A stretch of DNA of 60,000 nt from Hydractinia symbiolongicarpus (Eukaryota; Cnidaria; Hydrozoa; Anthoathecata; Hydractiniidae). The stretch spans positions 8,248,001 through 8,308,000 of the forward strand of contig NC_079884.1 of NCBI RefSeq assembly GCF_029227915.1, in the 5' to 3' direction. The notes under the pieces are model-generated. The model did no database searches, was not told the origin of the DNA, and worked only from the letters and a program-made list of their open reading frames with translations. The position numbers and the translations under genes are program-made. Each line of letters opens with the position of its first letter. Positions within the stretch are counted from its first letter, which is position 1. Below, piece by piece: positions 1-15,000 of this stretch.

Positions 1-3000
1 GTACGTATCACTGTCAATGACATGAATGACGAAACACCCACATTTTCATCACTTTCATACTCAATCACTGTGTCGGAAAAGGTACCAATCGGTAGATCAA
101 TATTTCAATTCTCTGCAACTGACCTCGACTCAATGCAAAATGGTGTAGTTGAATATATTGTAAATGCAACAAGTGATGCTTTGTTTTCCGTGGACAGGAA
201 AACGGGTATTGTTACAACTCTAGGACCTCTTAATTATGAAGTTAACACACAACATACTGTCATTTTAACAGCAAGAGATAAGGGTCTTGTGGCAAGACAA
301 TCTCCAACTGTAACTCTAACCATTAATGTGGAGGATGTAAACGATCTATCGCCAGTATTTCAACAAAGTATTTATGAATTTAACATTGAGGAAAATTCAA
401 GAAGAGAATTGATCATTACAAGACTCACTGCTACAGACTCAGATGGCACGACACAGAACAACAATTTGGTGTATTCCTTTGTCAGTCCTGGTTATTCCGA
501 GGACCTCATTTTTATGGTGAATAACATCATATTTACGGCAATTTCTCCTGACCGTGAAAAAATCTCAAGGTATGAATATTTACTAGTAGCGACTGATACT
601 GCAACGGATGCAACAGAGAGAAGACAAGGATCTGCATTGTTAGTTATAAATATTCTGGATGTAAATGACAACCCACCAGTATTTATTACTAATAGCTACT
701 CAGCAACAATATCTGAAACAACAGAAGCAGGCAGTGCTATTTATAGATTCCTTGCAACAGATGCTGACAAGTCATCTGTAGTAACATATTTACCAACAGT
801 GCCTTCAGACCCAGACTGGTCAAAATTTCATTTGAATCAAACTACTGGTATGGTTACAGCAATTGGACCTTTTAACTCTGCACAACAGAATCAGTATATA
901 TTGGGGATAACAGCAGTGGATAACGGAACTACTCCTCTTTCTGCGAATGCAACGCTTGTAATGAACATTCAAAGTAGTGGTAATGGTACTAAGAGACTTC
1001 GCTTTGTACAGGCAGCTTACACAACTTCCATAATGGAAAATTTTGGTACTTTTTTGTCAATATTAAGAGTAAATGTTAACAACAATGAAGCTTCATCTAG
1101 TATTAGATACTCTATATTAACAAATACTCAAGCAACCACTCCAGGCTTAATTGCAGATGCCATCAACAACGAAGAAAAAGTGCAAGTGGATCCTATCACT
1201 GGCATCATATCATTGAAGATCCCAGCAGATTTTGAAACAGAAAGGTACTACGCTTTTACAGTGCTTGCAAATGATACATCAGGTGTTTATGCACCAGCAA
1301 CTGTAGAAGTTATCATAGACATACAAGACACGAATGATGTCACACCTGTATTGTCTGTTGGAAGTGTTCAACCTGTAAATGAGAATTCCGAGGTTGGTCA
1401 AATAGTGGCTGTCCTAAGCACACTGGATCCTGATGTGTCATCAATATTACCTGGGGGATTAACATATGAAATAACAAGCCAAGGTGTTCCTTTTCAGCTC
1501 CTAAAAGTTGGAGAGAAAACAGCCTATTTAGTTACATCTGCAAATATTGATAGAGAATTAGCTCCGTCATATCAGGTCAATATAAGAGTAAGGGATTTGG
1601 CTAACAACGCCGATTCAGTCCAACTTAATATTGTAGTAACAGACTCCAACGACAATAATCCAATTTTCACAACTGATTCTTATCTGTTCAATATAACTGA
1701 GACAAATGCTCTCAGTACACCAATTGGAATTGTTAAAGCAAACGACCAAGACGCAACACCTATTAATAATGGCATACAATATTCAATTTCTCGAGATGTA
1801 TTGAACATCAACAGTAACGTTGTTATTAATGCTATCTCCGGAGCTATAACAATAAATGGACCAATTGATTATGAAACTAAAAAGAGATATGAATTCATTG
1901 TTATAGCCACAGATACAGCCGTTCCTGACTCAACAAAACGGAGAACAGCTGTCCCAGTTGTTATAAATGTTGCAGATGTAAATGATAACCCACCTACGTT
2001 TCTTAGTGCAACGGCATCAGTATCAGTGATGGAAGATGTATCAACTGGAGTTAGCGTTTTCACAGCTTCAGCAAGTGACATTGATAGTGGAATGAACAGT
2101 AACATAGTTTATTCATCTACTATGACATCGCCATTTGCCATTAACTCAGCTGGTGTTGTCACTGTAACATCTCCATTGGATTTTGACATTTTGCCAGCGT
2201 CATACACCATGATAATCACAGCAACTGATCAGGGTGTTTCACCATTATCTGCAACGTTGACATTGACTATAAATTTATTAAATGTAAACGATAATCGACC
2301 AAGATTTTTGAATACTCCATATACTGCATCAGTGTCAGAAAATTCACCATTGAATCAATTAGTATTAACCGCTGTTGCAACTGATAATGACAGAGACACA
2401 TTCAATACCATCACATATGAAATTATCAATCCATTTCAAAACATAATGGCTTCAGAAGTATTCCCATTTTTCATCAATTCAGCAAATGGTGAAGTCAGAT
2501 ATAATTTTAACTTAGATCGCGAACGAAGAGAGTTGTATCAATTTATAATTCGTGCTACTGATAATGGTGTACCTAGTTTGTCAGCAGTCACATTTGTTAA
2601 TGTCACTATCAACGATGTAAATGATAACAGTCCTATATTTGAACAAGCCAGCTATAACATAACTATCTCTGAAAATACATTGGTTGATCAAACTGTAATC
2701 AGAGTTGCTGCAACCGATATGGATGCTGGTTTAAATGGAAAGATAACCTACAACATGGATGACTCTACAGGTGACTTTAAAATAAACCCAGATACAGGCG
2801 ATATAACGGTACTCAGGACACTCAATTTTCAGAACCGCAACACGTACAGGTTAGATGTGTTTGCAAGGGATAATGGGTCTCCCAATCGAAGAATTACTTT
2901 TACTACCGTTACAATTAACTTAGTCGACGGAGGAGGCACCATTAGCAATCACCCCACTTCTATTTATGAATTTTCTATTCAAGAAAGTGTTGCTATGGGT

Positions 3001-6000
3001 AATAGTCAATTAAATCTACCCACTATTCCATCATCGAATCTTGCAGGGATATCACCAGTATTATTCCAAATTGAATTTGTCAACCCCACTGATAACCAAA
3101 ATTTCCAAATAAATGCTGCTACTGGCGACGTGACCTTACTAAGGGCTTTGAATTATGAAGGAGACAAACAGCATGTATTTGTTCGTAAAGTTGTATCTGG
3201 TAGTACTGTTTATGGAGAGCAAACTGTCATAGTTAATGTGTTAGACTCTAATGACAACAACCCAGCATTTACATCTGCGATAAGTCAATCAATGAACGTC
3301 AGTGAGGCTACACAAGTTGGACAAATTATAGCTGTTGTTAGTGCGTCTGACATTGATGTTATCAATCAAGGCAATTTAGTCTTCTCGTTAGTTCCACCTA
3401 ACAGCAAATTTAACATCCTGTCTGCAAATAATGTGGGTGTAATTTACCTGCTGTCAGAACTCGATGCAGAAACAGAAAGTATCTACAATCTTGTTGTATC
3501 GGTTAATGATGGTGGTGGTCGATCAAGTGCACAAAACAGCCAAATTACTGTGTACGTGGAAGATGAAAACGATAATTCACCTAATTTCCAAAGTGCAGAG
3601 TATACTTTCCGCAAGAATGAGGGTCCATTTACAAATTCTTTTGTAGGTCAAGTAACAGCAACAGACAATGATGCAACAGGTTTGCGGAATGCCATTACAT
3701 ACAGAATCGTTGACACGGATGTACAGTCTGTGTTCTCTATTAATAATCTTGGAATGATTAGTTTGAGAAATGAGCTTGATCGAGAAGCTATTGCTTCTTA
3801 CAGCTTTACCGTGGAAGCTTCAAATACAGATGGTGACAAAAGAACTGGCGTATGTTTAGTAACAGTTGTTGTTGATGACATTAATGACAACCCACCTGTA
3901 TGCAATGCACCCCTGGAATATTCATTCTACGAAAATCAACCAGTTGGATCTACATTGTTTTCCCTGCGTGCTACGGACCAGGATACTGGCGATAATGGAA
4001 GAATTATCTATGGTTTAGAAGCAGTTACACCATCTATTGGCGGAAGTTTTGGAATTAATATTGGCAGCACAACAGGAACAGTCACTTTGTTAAATTCTTT
4101 TGACTACGAAACTGCAAGACAGCACACTGTTCGGTTTTTGTTGAGAGATTCTGGAAGTACTAATCGTCAAATTCTTATCAAGACAATTACAATAAACGTG
4201 TTGGATATTAATGACAATAATCCTCGTTTTACTATTAGGCCGGCAACAAGATACGCTGGTTCTGTCATTGAGAATGCTAATATTGGAACAAATGTGTTGA
4301 CAGTATCTGCAACGGATGCAGATGCTGGTACAAATGCCCAAATAACTTACAGTATCAGTTCATCTTTTGGGAATCTTCCTTTTGTTGTAAATGGTAGTAC
4401 TGGTGAGATAAAGACATCTCGTATAATTGATTATGAAACAACAAAAAGCTATCAATTTTACATTAGTGGAATGGATGGAGGATTACCACCACGTTCAGAT
4501 AACATTCTTGTAGATATCACCGTTCAAGACATAAATGATAATTCACCTGTGTTTGCCACTCTTATATACAATGTAACGTTGATAGAAGGTATGCCACAAA
4601 GTCAGTCTGTACTCAGAGTGAATGCAATGGACAGGGATGATGGTATGTTTGGCCTGGTAAAATATAATATTGTAAGTGGTAATAGTCGAGGGTTATTTAT
4701 CCTAAATCGTGACAGTGGTGACTTGTCTCTGGCTAGAGCTCTCACTCTTCAACAAGATCCTTTCACTACATACACATTACAGATATCAGCCACAGACTCA
4801 GATCCCAATGCCCAGAGGCAATCACAAGAAAATGTTATTGTTAATGTCAGGGTTATAGCTGGACCAAGTAACAACAACCAGCCTATGTTCGTGCCATCAT
4901 ACCAGCAAATTACAGTAGCGGAAAATCGAATCGTAAACAATATTGCAACAGCATTTGCTACTGGACAGAGTGTTGTGTATAGTATCATTTATAACGATGC
5001 AAGCCGCCCTTTCGCAAGAAAGTTTACTATTACTACAACTGGTAGCATTTCGCTGATTGAAGCCTTGAATTTTGAAGAAGTACAGCACTTGTCATTCTCC
5101 GTAAGAGCCTTAAACACAATATCAGGACTAAATGGGACACAAAATGTGTTTGTTACTGTTCAAGACGTGGATGATAATAAACCAGTCATAACACCTCCAA
5201 GACAAAAATCTGTTTCAATCAGTGAATTAGCCAATATAGGACAAATTGTTACTACATTTAGTGCAACTGATGTTGATGAAGTCAGTAAGGACAAATTAAC
5301 CTTCTCCTTGCTCAATACCTTTGCTAACACTTTTTCAATAATAAGCAACAATGATGTTGGTGTTATCACAGTAAACAGAGATTTAACTGCTGCGCAAAAC
5401 AACTATAATCTACAAGTGAGAGTCAATGATCCAGCTAACAATTTTGCAGATTTAAATGCAAATGTAGTGGTCACTGTTCAAAGACAGATAGCTCCTGTGT
5501 TTAAAGCAGATTTTTACACATTCAGTGTTTTGGAAGCCACTCCAAATGCACCAGTTGGTCAAGTTGATGCAACAACTGCTGGAATAACAGATTTAGTTTA
5601 TTCTATAACTGCTGCCACCCCTGCTGTTTCATCAATCTTTTCTATCAACTCTCAGTCTGGACAAATTGTTGCAACGCAAGCTTTAGATCGAGAAACCAAT
5701 CCGTCTTACACATTTAACGTCATGGCCAAATCTGCAAGCTCAACATCTTCAGCAATAAGCACTGTAATTGTTACTGTTACGGACCGGAATGATAACACAC
5801 CAATCTTTGAGAGTCCAAGTGCCTATACTGTTTCCGAAGCATTCCCAATGAATACTATCTTATTCCAAGTGAAAGCCACTGATATGGACTTAAGTAACAA
5901 TGGCAACATTGTATACTCTTTAGTTGACACATCACCCAACCTAAACTTGCGAATCAATGGCAACACTGGAGAAGTGACCTACATAAGTGGATTTAATTTC

Positions 6001-9000
6001 GAAGTTAGTACATCCCATACTGTTCGAGTAAGAGCGCAAGACCAAGGCACGACTGCTTCCTCTGCGATTCAATCAATAACAGTCACAGTGACGAATGTAA
6101 ATGAGTTCAATCCGGTTATAGCCAACAAGCCACTAATTCAACAAAGAATACCAGAGAGTACAGGAGGAAATTTTAATTTGCTTACCATATCTGCCACTGA
6201 TGCAGATGCAGGAGCCTTTGGACAAGTGACCTACAGCATCGCCCCAGCGTTTGTAAACTATCCATTTAGAATTGATTCAACAAGTGGCGTACTTTCGACA
6301 GCAGTTGGAGCAAGCTTTGATTACGAGATTAAAAAACAATATGAATTTGTTGTATTAGCATCAGATGGTGGAAACCCGCCAAGAAGTGATGTGATCACAA
6401 TTAATGTAAATATTGATGATGTTAACGACAACGCTCCAGTATTCAATCCACAGATTTATCGAATTACTATTCCTAGTTCAACACCAACTTCCCAAAACAT
6501 TATCCAAGTGTTTGCTACTGATGCGGACAGCGCTGCAATAAATAACGGTCTGACATATGCAATAGTTAGTGGCAACACTCCATCAAGATTTGCAGTAAAT
6601 TCAACACATGGTTTCATTTTCTTACAAAGCTCTCTCAACTACAACGACCCTAACCAGAGAAGTTTTCAACTTCAACTTTCCGCTTCAGATAATCCACTTC
6701 AAGGCGGAAGGTTGACATCATCTAATAATGCAATCTTGTTTATCACTGTAACACAAACAAGCGTAAACACAAACCAACCACCAGTATTCAGTCAAGATTA
6801 TGTTGTTCTTGTCAGACCTGAAAGTACACCTGTTAATCAGGAAATATTCAGATCATCTGCGACTGATTCTAGTGGAAATGGTTTAACATACAGCATTGTT
6901 TCCACAACTACCAAAACAGACGAAAATATATTTACTATCAATCCATCGACTGGTTCTATTTCCCTGACAACAAGTTTGAACTACGAAACTAAACGCGTGC
7001 ATAGTTTCCTTGTGCGTGCTACTGATAACAATAATGGCAACTTGTTTGCAACTCAAAATGTTGAAGTGCGAGTAACAGATGTTAATGACAATTTACCTGT
7101 CTTTGTACCACCACCATCAAAAACTGTCAACATTAGTGAACAGACAGATGTAGGACAAGAAATTGCCTTTGTTGCAGCTACAGATGCAGATCAAATAAAT
7201 CAGAATGACCTCGTTTTTAGTATTGTGACACCTAACCTTCCTTTTACAATTGTGCAACAAGGTAGTTTTGCTGTCCTATACCTCTCTAATACATTGAACG
7301 CAGAAAGTGTAAGATCCTACCAAGTTGAATTATCTGTTGCTGATAAGAATATCAATGGTCAAATTCAAAATCGAGCGGTTCAGGATTATGTGTTAACAGT
7401 TAATATATTGGATGAAAATGATAACACGCCTGTATTTTCACAAGCGATATACACATTCTCTGTTGATGAGAACAATGCAACTCCATTCCAACTTGGAACA
7501 GTCATGGCATCTGATGATGATTTTACATCGTTGCGCAAAAATTTCCAATACTCCATATATGAAACTGACATGAGAAATACCTTTTCTGTCAATTCTAATA
7601 CTGGCGTTGTCAATGTCCGAACCTCACTAGATTACGAAGCACGAAAGTCCTATCAATTTACCGTAGTCGCAACAAACACTGATATAGATGCACGCTCTGG
7701 TTATGCAGTTGTTCGAGTGACAGTCAATGATAAAAATGACAATCCCCCGCAATTCCGTGGACCCTTTAATTTTGCGGTTACTGAAAACACTCCACCGGAA
7801 ACTCTTTTATTTAGAGTTCTTGCTAACGATACTGACAGTGGTATAAATGGAGAAGTTGAATACATATTTGAGACTGTGAGACCCTTCGTTGGTATGCGCA
7901 TTGACAGAGCAACGGGTTTCCTTTACCTCACAGGCACACTTGACTATGAAACAGCTCAAAGACACGAATTCACTATTTTAGTTAAAGATAATGGAAGTCC
8001 CCCAAATATTGTGTCACAAATATATACTCTGAATGTTATCAATGCTAATGATAACAATCCTATATTTGACGCTACAGCAACGTTGGCGATTGACGTGAAT
8101 GAGAATTCACCTGCAAGAGTTATTGGAACCTCACGAGCAACTGATGCAGATGCTGGTACCTTTGGAGAAGTAACTTATAGACTTGAAAGTGCTACAAGCT
8201 CCATACCTTTTAGAGTGGACACTTCGGGGCGAATATCAATGGCTACCAGTCTTGATTATGAAGCTAAAAAACAATACGAATTTTTCGTAGTTGCATCAGA
8301 CAAAGGCAATCCTTCCAGAATCGCAGTTAGACCTGTCACCGTTACTGTAAATGATCTGAATGACAATAGTCCTGTATTCCAATCCAATCAATATACTCAA
8401 ACGCTATCTCAGGCTGCTCCTGTTGGCATGTCAGTTATTCAAGTTATTGCAACGGACGCAGACAGTGGAACATTTGGTGAGGTTACGTATGCCATTGCCA
8501 GTGGAAATACAAATAATGTGTTTGATATTGGTGAAAGAACAGGTGTCATCACTCTGAGTAAAGTACTGCCCAGTGCAGGATCGTATTCACTTGTGGTATC
8601 ATCTCGTGACAGAGGAACGCCAACATCTAATCAGGGTCAAACAACGAACGTGCAGATCAACGTTGTTGAAGTCAATGGTAATCAACCTGTTTTTACAGCT
8701 GCTTATCAAGTTATTAACATATTCGAAAATCTGCCTGTTAATAGCAAAATAGGAGATGCTGTAGCAACAGATAGTGACAGTACGTTTAACCAACTTACAT
8801 ACAGTATTGTTTCCTCAAGTGACAGTGCTTCGTTTAACGTCGATGCAACAGGATCGCTTACGGTGGCTGCAGTTTTAGATCGTGAAACTCAATCCTCTTA
8901 CACATTTGTGGTTGCTGCTCGAGACAATGGAGCTAATTCGCTAACTGGATACCAAACTGTGAAAGTTAACCTTCGAGATCAGAATGATAATCCTCCAGCA

Positions 9001-12000
9001 TTTGTAGCACCGTTAACACAAACAGTCACAATCAGTGAGAATACGTTGACTTCACATCCAATTGCCCTTGTCCAAGTGTCTGATGCTGATACTAGCAGTG
9101 CAGGTAAACTACAGCTGTCTTTATCAGGAGCCAACAGCAATCTTTTTAATGTGAGGATAGATGGTACTGTTGGTATTTTAACATTGAAGAACAAGATCGA
9201 TGTTACAAGACCAGAACAATATGTCGTTCAAGTCGCTTTAACTGATTCGGAACTTTCAGCTTCCCAAAATGCAATTATCACAGTTAACGTAACGCCTGAA
9301 TCAACCATGGGAAGTGGGTTGGGAGTTATCTTTTCTGCCTTCCCATATGTATTTACAACAACCGAGAACAGGGCGGTAAATGATGTAATCGGAAGTGTTT
9401 CTGCTACTGTGAACCTCACAACTAACGCACAGCCGGTTTTCCGTGTTTTTGAGAATAATATTCCATTCTCAGTTGGGCGGACATCTGGAATACTAACAGT
9501 TAGTGGTAATTTGGACTTTGAACAAAAGTCAACTTATTTTTTCCATGTTATTGCTGAAGCTACTTTAAATGGTGTTACATATACCGACTACGCATCTGTT
9601 CAAATCACTGTAACCGATTTAAATGACAACAGTCCTGTGTTTTCTGGTCTGTTAACTGCTTCTGTTCCAGAAAACGTGTTAAGTGGAACAAATGTATTGC
9701 AAGTTACAGCAAGCGACACAGACAGTGGTGAAAATGGAAGAGTCCGATATCAAATATTACAAAACACTTCACCATTTGAAATAAACGCCTTGACTGGTAT
9801 GATTAGCACTAAAGCTACACTAGATTATGAAACCACAAATTCATACACGCTAACAATCAGAGCTTTTGACAATGGACGATCTGTTAGAGATGCACAAGCT
9901 TCTGTGGTGATCACAGTTACAGATTCTAATGATAACAAACCAGTCTTCCAACGAAATATATATCAAAGATCCATTACCGAGGAGCAATCTAATCAACTGG
10001 TGGTATGCGCAGTTGCTACTGATGCAGATTCGACAACCAACAGCGAGTTATCTTACTCTCTTCATTCAGCTGATACACCAACCCTCAACATGTTTACAGT
10101 CAACGCAACAGGCTGTGTGATGGCAAGTGGTGTTCCCAACAGAGAAGTAAAGTCATCTTATACAATCACCTTAAAAGCTACAGACGCTGGCAATCCTACT
10201 TTAAGCGGTGAAACTGAACTATTAATTACCGTCACAGATATCAATGACAATGCTCCAGTATTTGCTAGTTCCGTATATAATTTACAATTGGCTGATGACA
10301 CCGCAGTTGGTACAACGATTTTGAACCTTCAGGCGTCTGATATGGATATTGGTGTTAATGGGCAAATAGCGTACAGTATCACAGGTGGAAATGTTGGTTC
10401 TGCTTTCCGAATAATGGGTGGTAATATTATCACTAATGCATTGCTAAATCTAAACAGCGTCTCTACTTTCCAACTTGCCGTCACTGCCAGAGATGGCGGG
10501 TCACCACAACGTTCTTCAACAACCAATGTTAATGTAATGATCATTTCAAAAACATCAAATTCGAGACCAGTCTTCTCCCAAACAGTTTACAACATAACCG
10601 TTCCCGAATCACAAGCAACTGGCGTGAGCCTAATGAGAACAAGAGCCACTTTTAGTGGTTCAGCTACGGCCACCGGTATATTGTATGATATTATTGCTAC
10701 ATCTGTGAATGCAGCTGGTAAATTTGCTATTAACTCACAAGGCGATGTTTCATTGCAACAGAATGTCGATTATGAAGCGTCCAAATCAGTGAGTTTTAAT
10801 GTCAAGGCAACTTCGGCAGATGACGCCAACGCTTTTTCGACTGCTGTTGTCAATGTATTTATTACTGATGTTAATGACAACGCTCCTCGATTTGTGAGGA
10901 CAGCATTTGACACATCGCTTGCACGAGATTCAAAACCAGGAACCAACATCGTCAATGTTTTGGCAACTGATACAGATAGTGGAATCAACAAAGAAATCAG
11001 ATACAGATTTGAACCAAATGCTCCATATAACCAGACTTTTTCTGTTGACCCAATCTCTGGAGCGGTAACATTACTAAGAGTACTCACGTTTAGTGATATC
11101 AGAAATTATGAACTAAAAATTCTTGCTTACGATCTTGGAACTCCATCACTATCATCAGCTAGTAACGCCGTTGTAACCGTGAGAATATACCCAGACAATA
11201 TGTTCAAACCAGTATTTTCAAATACACCTTTCGAATTTACATTACGGGAAGATTCAAGAATAGAAACTGTGTTGGTAAGAGTAACTGCATTAGATGGAGA
11301 CCGCAATCTACCACAAAGCGCAATCGCCGAACGACCAGCCGCTGTTAATTTCGGTAGAGTTACCTATTCAATGCTAGCATCGAGTGATGTACCTTTCTTC
11401 ATGGTTAACAATGTCATACTACAGGGAAGTAGGTTGGATAGAGAAACAGCTTCATCGTACGAGTTCTATGTGCAAGCATCAGATGGTGGCTCCCCTAGTC
11501 GAACTACAGTTGAACGTATTAAAGTGACAATCACAGATGTAAATGAACCACCAGTATTCACACCAGATACATATAACATATCAGTGAGTGAGGCAAATCC
11601 AATTGGAATGTCAGTTGCAACTGTAACAGCGGTAGATAAGGATTTAGCTGTATCTGGAAACGTCCGTTATAGTTTGATGTCTGGCAACAATGAAAATAAG
11701 TTCAGACTTGATCCGATTACTGGAACAATTACTTTGCGAGATTTTCTAAGATTTGAGACTACGAACGTTTACGTTCTTATAGTTTCTGCCACAGATCTTG
11801 GTACTCCACCGCTCACAAGTGCGAAAAATGCAGTAGTAAATATCAATGTTATCAAGGCTATCAGTACTGGTTCCAATCTGCCCGTGTTCGGACTATCTCT
11901 GTATAGCTATACTCTTGATGAAAATGTCGCGAGACAACTTGGAAGAGTTTCAGCCACAAACAGCCAAAACACACAGATATCGTACAGAATAATCAGCTCA

Positions 12001-15000
12001 AATGTTTCGAGTTTGTTCAGCATTACATCGCAAGGCGATCTGTCGTTCAGTGGTGGTGATTATGAAACGAAGAAGCAATACCACATTCAAGTTGAAGCAT
12101 TTAATGTAAATGCTGGTGATGAAACGGCAAGAACGGTCGTCACTGTTAATGTCAGAGATGTTAATGATAACAAGCCGTATATCACTACTTTACAGGTTAC
12201 CTCTTCTATCAGCGAGGCAGCAGAAATAGGAGAAGTGGTAGCAGTTATACAAGGTGGAGATATGGATAGCCATTCAAATGGAAAGCTGTCGTTTGCTCTG
12301 CTTCAATCTTCCGGCCCTTTTGAGATACGCACTGTTAACAACACTGGTGTGATTACGCTGACGCGTGATCTTGATTATGAAGCAGCAAGCCAGTACATCT
12401 TAAGAGTACGTGTATCTGATGGAGGAACACCAACTCTGGTAGCAGATCAAAACGCAGTCATTACTGTTAACGTTATTGACGAGAACGATAACAACCCTGT
12501 GCCAGCAGCGAATATAAGAAGCGAGATACCTGTCAATGAAAACACACCTGTCAACACGCTCATTGACACCATTGTATTTACTGATCGAGATGCTGGCGCG
12601 AATGCTGATGTGGAGTATTTCTTGAATGTAATTCCAGGAACAACAGTACCGTTCTCATTAGGACAAACAAATGGGCAGTTGAGATTGACAAGCCCGTTGA
12701 ATGCATCTGTCACCACTCGATACAATCTGTTTATTTCTGCAAGAGATAAGGGTACTCCACCAAGACAGACACCGCATACACTAAGCATTACTGTCGTACC
12801 ACAAAATAATCATCGACCTTTCTTTAGCCCACAGCAATACACTGTTCGTGTTAATGAAGGTGTTTTGGTGAATACAGCAATCGCCCAACTGAACGTCATC
12901 GATCCTGACCTGGTTGGAAATCAGTATATTTACACCATCGAAAGTGGAAATACTGGAAATACATTTTCTGTTACTAACGGCCAACTTCTTGTAAGTCAAC
13001 CATTGGATAGAGAAACGTTGCAAGCATATTCTCTTCAAATCTCTGTGACAGACAGTGGCACACCACCATTAAAGTCGCAACAAAATGCAATAGTAAGTGT
13101 CACAGTCACTGATATGAATGACAATAACCCAGTGTTCAGTCAAACAAGTTATACTGCGACAATATCAGAGAGTGCTGCTACTGGAACACCTGTAACAATC
13201 AACGGTGTACCAATTGGAGCTACTGACGCAGATGAAGGACTCAATCAACGCATTAGCTTCGCACTTATCGACAGTACAAACACATTTAGTATCAACCCAA
13301 CATCAGGCGTTGTTACATCGACTAAAACGCTCGATTGGTTTGCTTTAAAACAATACACATTAATAGTCATTGCTTCAGATACTGGTTCACCTGCAAGGAA
13401 AACAACGACAACATTGACTGTGAATGTCTCCGACGTAAACGAAGCTCCTGTGTTCAGTCCAACCCAGTATACAATAGATGTTAATGAAGCAATCCAAAAG
13501 GACGCCTCATTGATGCGTATTACTGTGCAAGATAATGACGAAGGAACGAATAGTGCAGTCACTCTTACAATTACGTCAGGAAATGCAGACAACAAGTTTT
13601 ACTTGGACAATAATATCTTGAAAACAAATGGGGGACTTGATTTTGAAGTAACAAAAACATACCAACTTCAAGTATCTGCTACAGATTCTGGTACGCCACC
13701 ACTCACTACCTCAACACCAGCTGTTGTTAATATAAGCATCATCAACGCAAATGACAATCAACCACAGTTCGGATTGAATCCTTATTTGGTCAATGTTTTA
13801 GAGGGATCAAGAGGCACACCTATCTTGCAAGTTCGGGCAAGCGATAGAGATTCTAGTGGTGTAACCTATTCACTTGATTCCAGTAATGATACACAATATT
13901 TTACTATTGCGTCGCCACAAGGCTTGATATTCACAACGAAAACGTTTGATTTTGAAGTGCAGCGACGGTATGTTTTTAATGTAAAGGCAACAGACAACAG
14001 CAATCCAAGCTTATACTCAAGAGCCCTTGTCATTGTAACTGCAAGAGATGCGAATGATAACAATCCTGTATTTAACCAACTGTCGTATGAATTTACAGTA
14101 AAGGACACTATTCCAATTGGTACAATCGTTGGTCAAGTATCTGCAACAGATTTGGACAGTACGACAAATGGTCAAATAGATTATTCAATGGAACTTGGAA
14201 GCGCTGTCCCATTCAGGATATCTGGTAACCTTATTGTTCTCACTGGTACACTTGATTATACATTTGTGTCTTCGTATAACTTCAGGGTTATTGCTACAGA
14301 TCGTGCACCAAGTTTTTCACGACGATCTTCTGTCGTACCAGCGAATATAACTATCACTTTACAGCCAAGTAATGGTACCGCACCGTTATTCCAAAGGGAG
14401 CTCTACAATGTTACTGTCGAAGATAATTTACCATCTGGATCAAATATCGTACGTGTGCAAGCGTTCGATCGAGATAGTGGACGTCATGGAAACTTTAGGT
14501 ATTCACTTCAACCGTCGGTTGACTCCAGTCTCTTTGAAATAGATGCATCAAGTGGACAAATCGGATTAAAATCAACCAGCAGATTATCCTACCAAAAGAA
14601 GAAAACTCACATCTTGTTTGCAATAGCTACTGATGATATCGGTTTGTCGGACACTTCGTATGTTGTGATTCACGTCAGAGGTGTAACAAGACCTGAATTT
14701 GTGCAAACAAATTTCGTAGCAACAATCAGAGATACAACTGCAGTCGGTACAACTCTTCTTACAGTCTACGCAAACCCATTAGACAATCCACCAGTTAGCT
14801 ATTCTATTCTATCTGGAAATGAACTTGGTAAATTTGAAATGTCGGTATCTGGAGTGCTTACACTAAAAGAGTTGCTGTCCACGAACCAAGTATCTCTTTA
14901 TGAACTCCAGATTGTCGCCACAGACAGTGCTGGTCGCACCAGTGCAAATAACGCTAGGGTTGTGATAAACGTTATACGAGTACTTACCAACACACCCATC

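Noticed and set aside
10770-11087. - strand open frames opposite the cadherin exon (also at 12447-12788, 13245-13595, 18285-18731)
   Set aside because: They are shadows of the strongly biased cadherin coding strand, without independent motifs.
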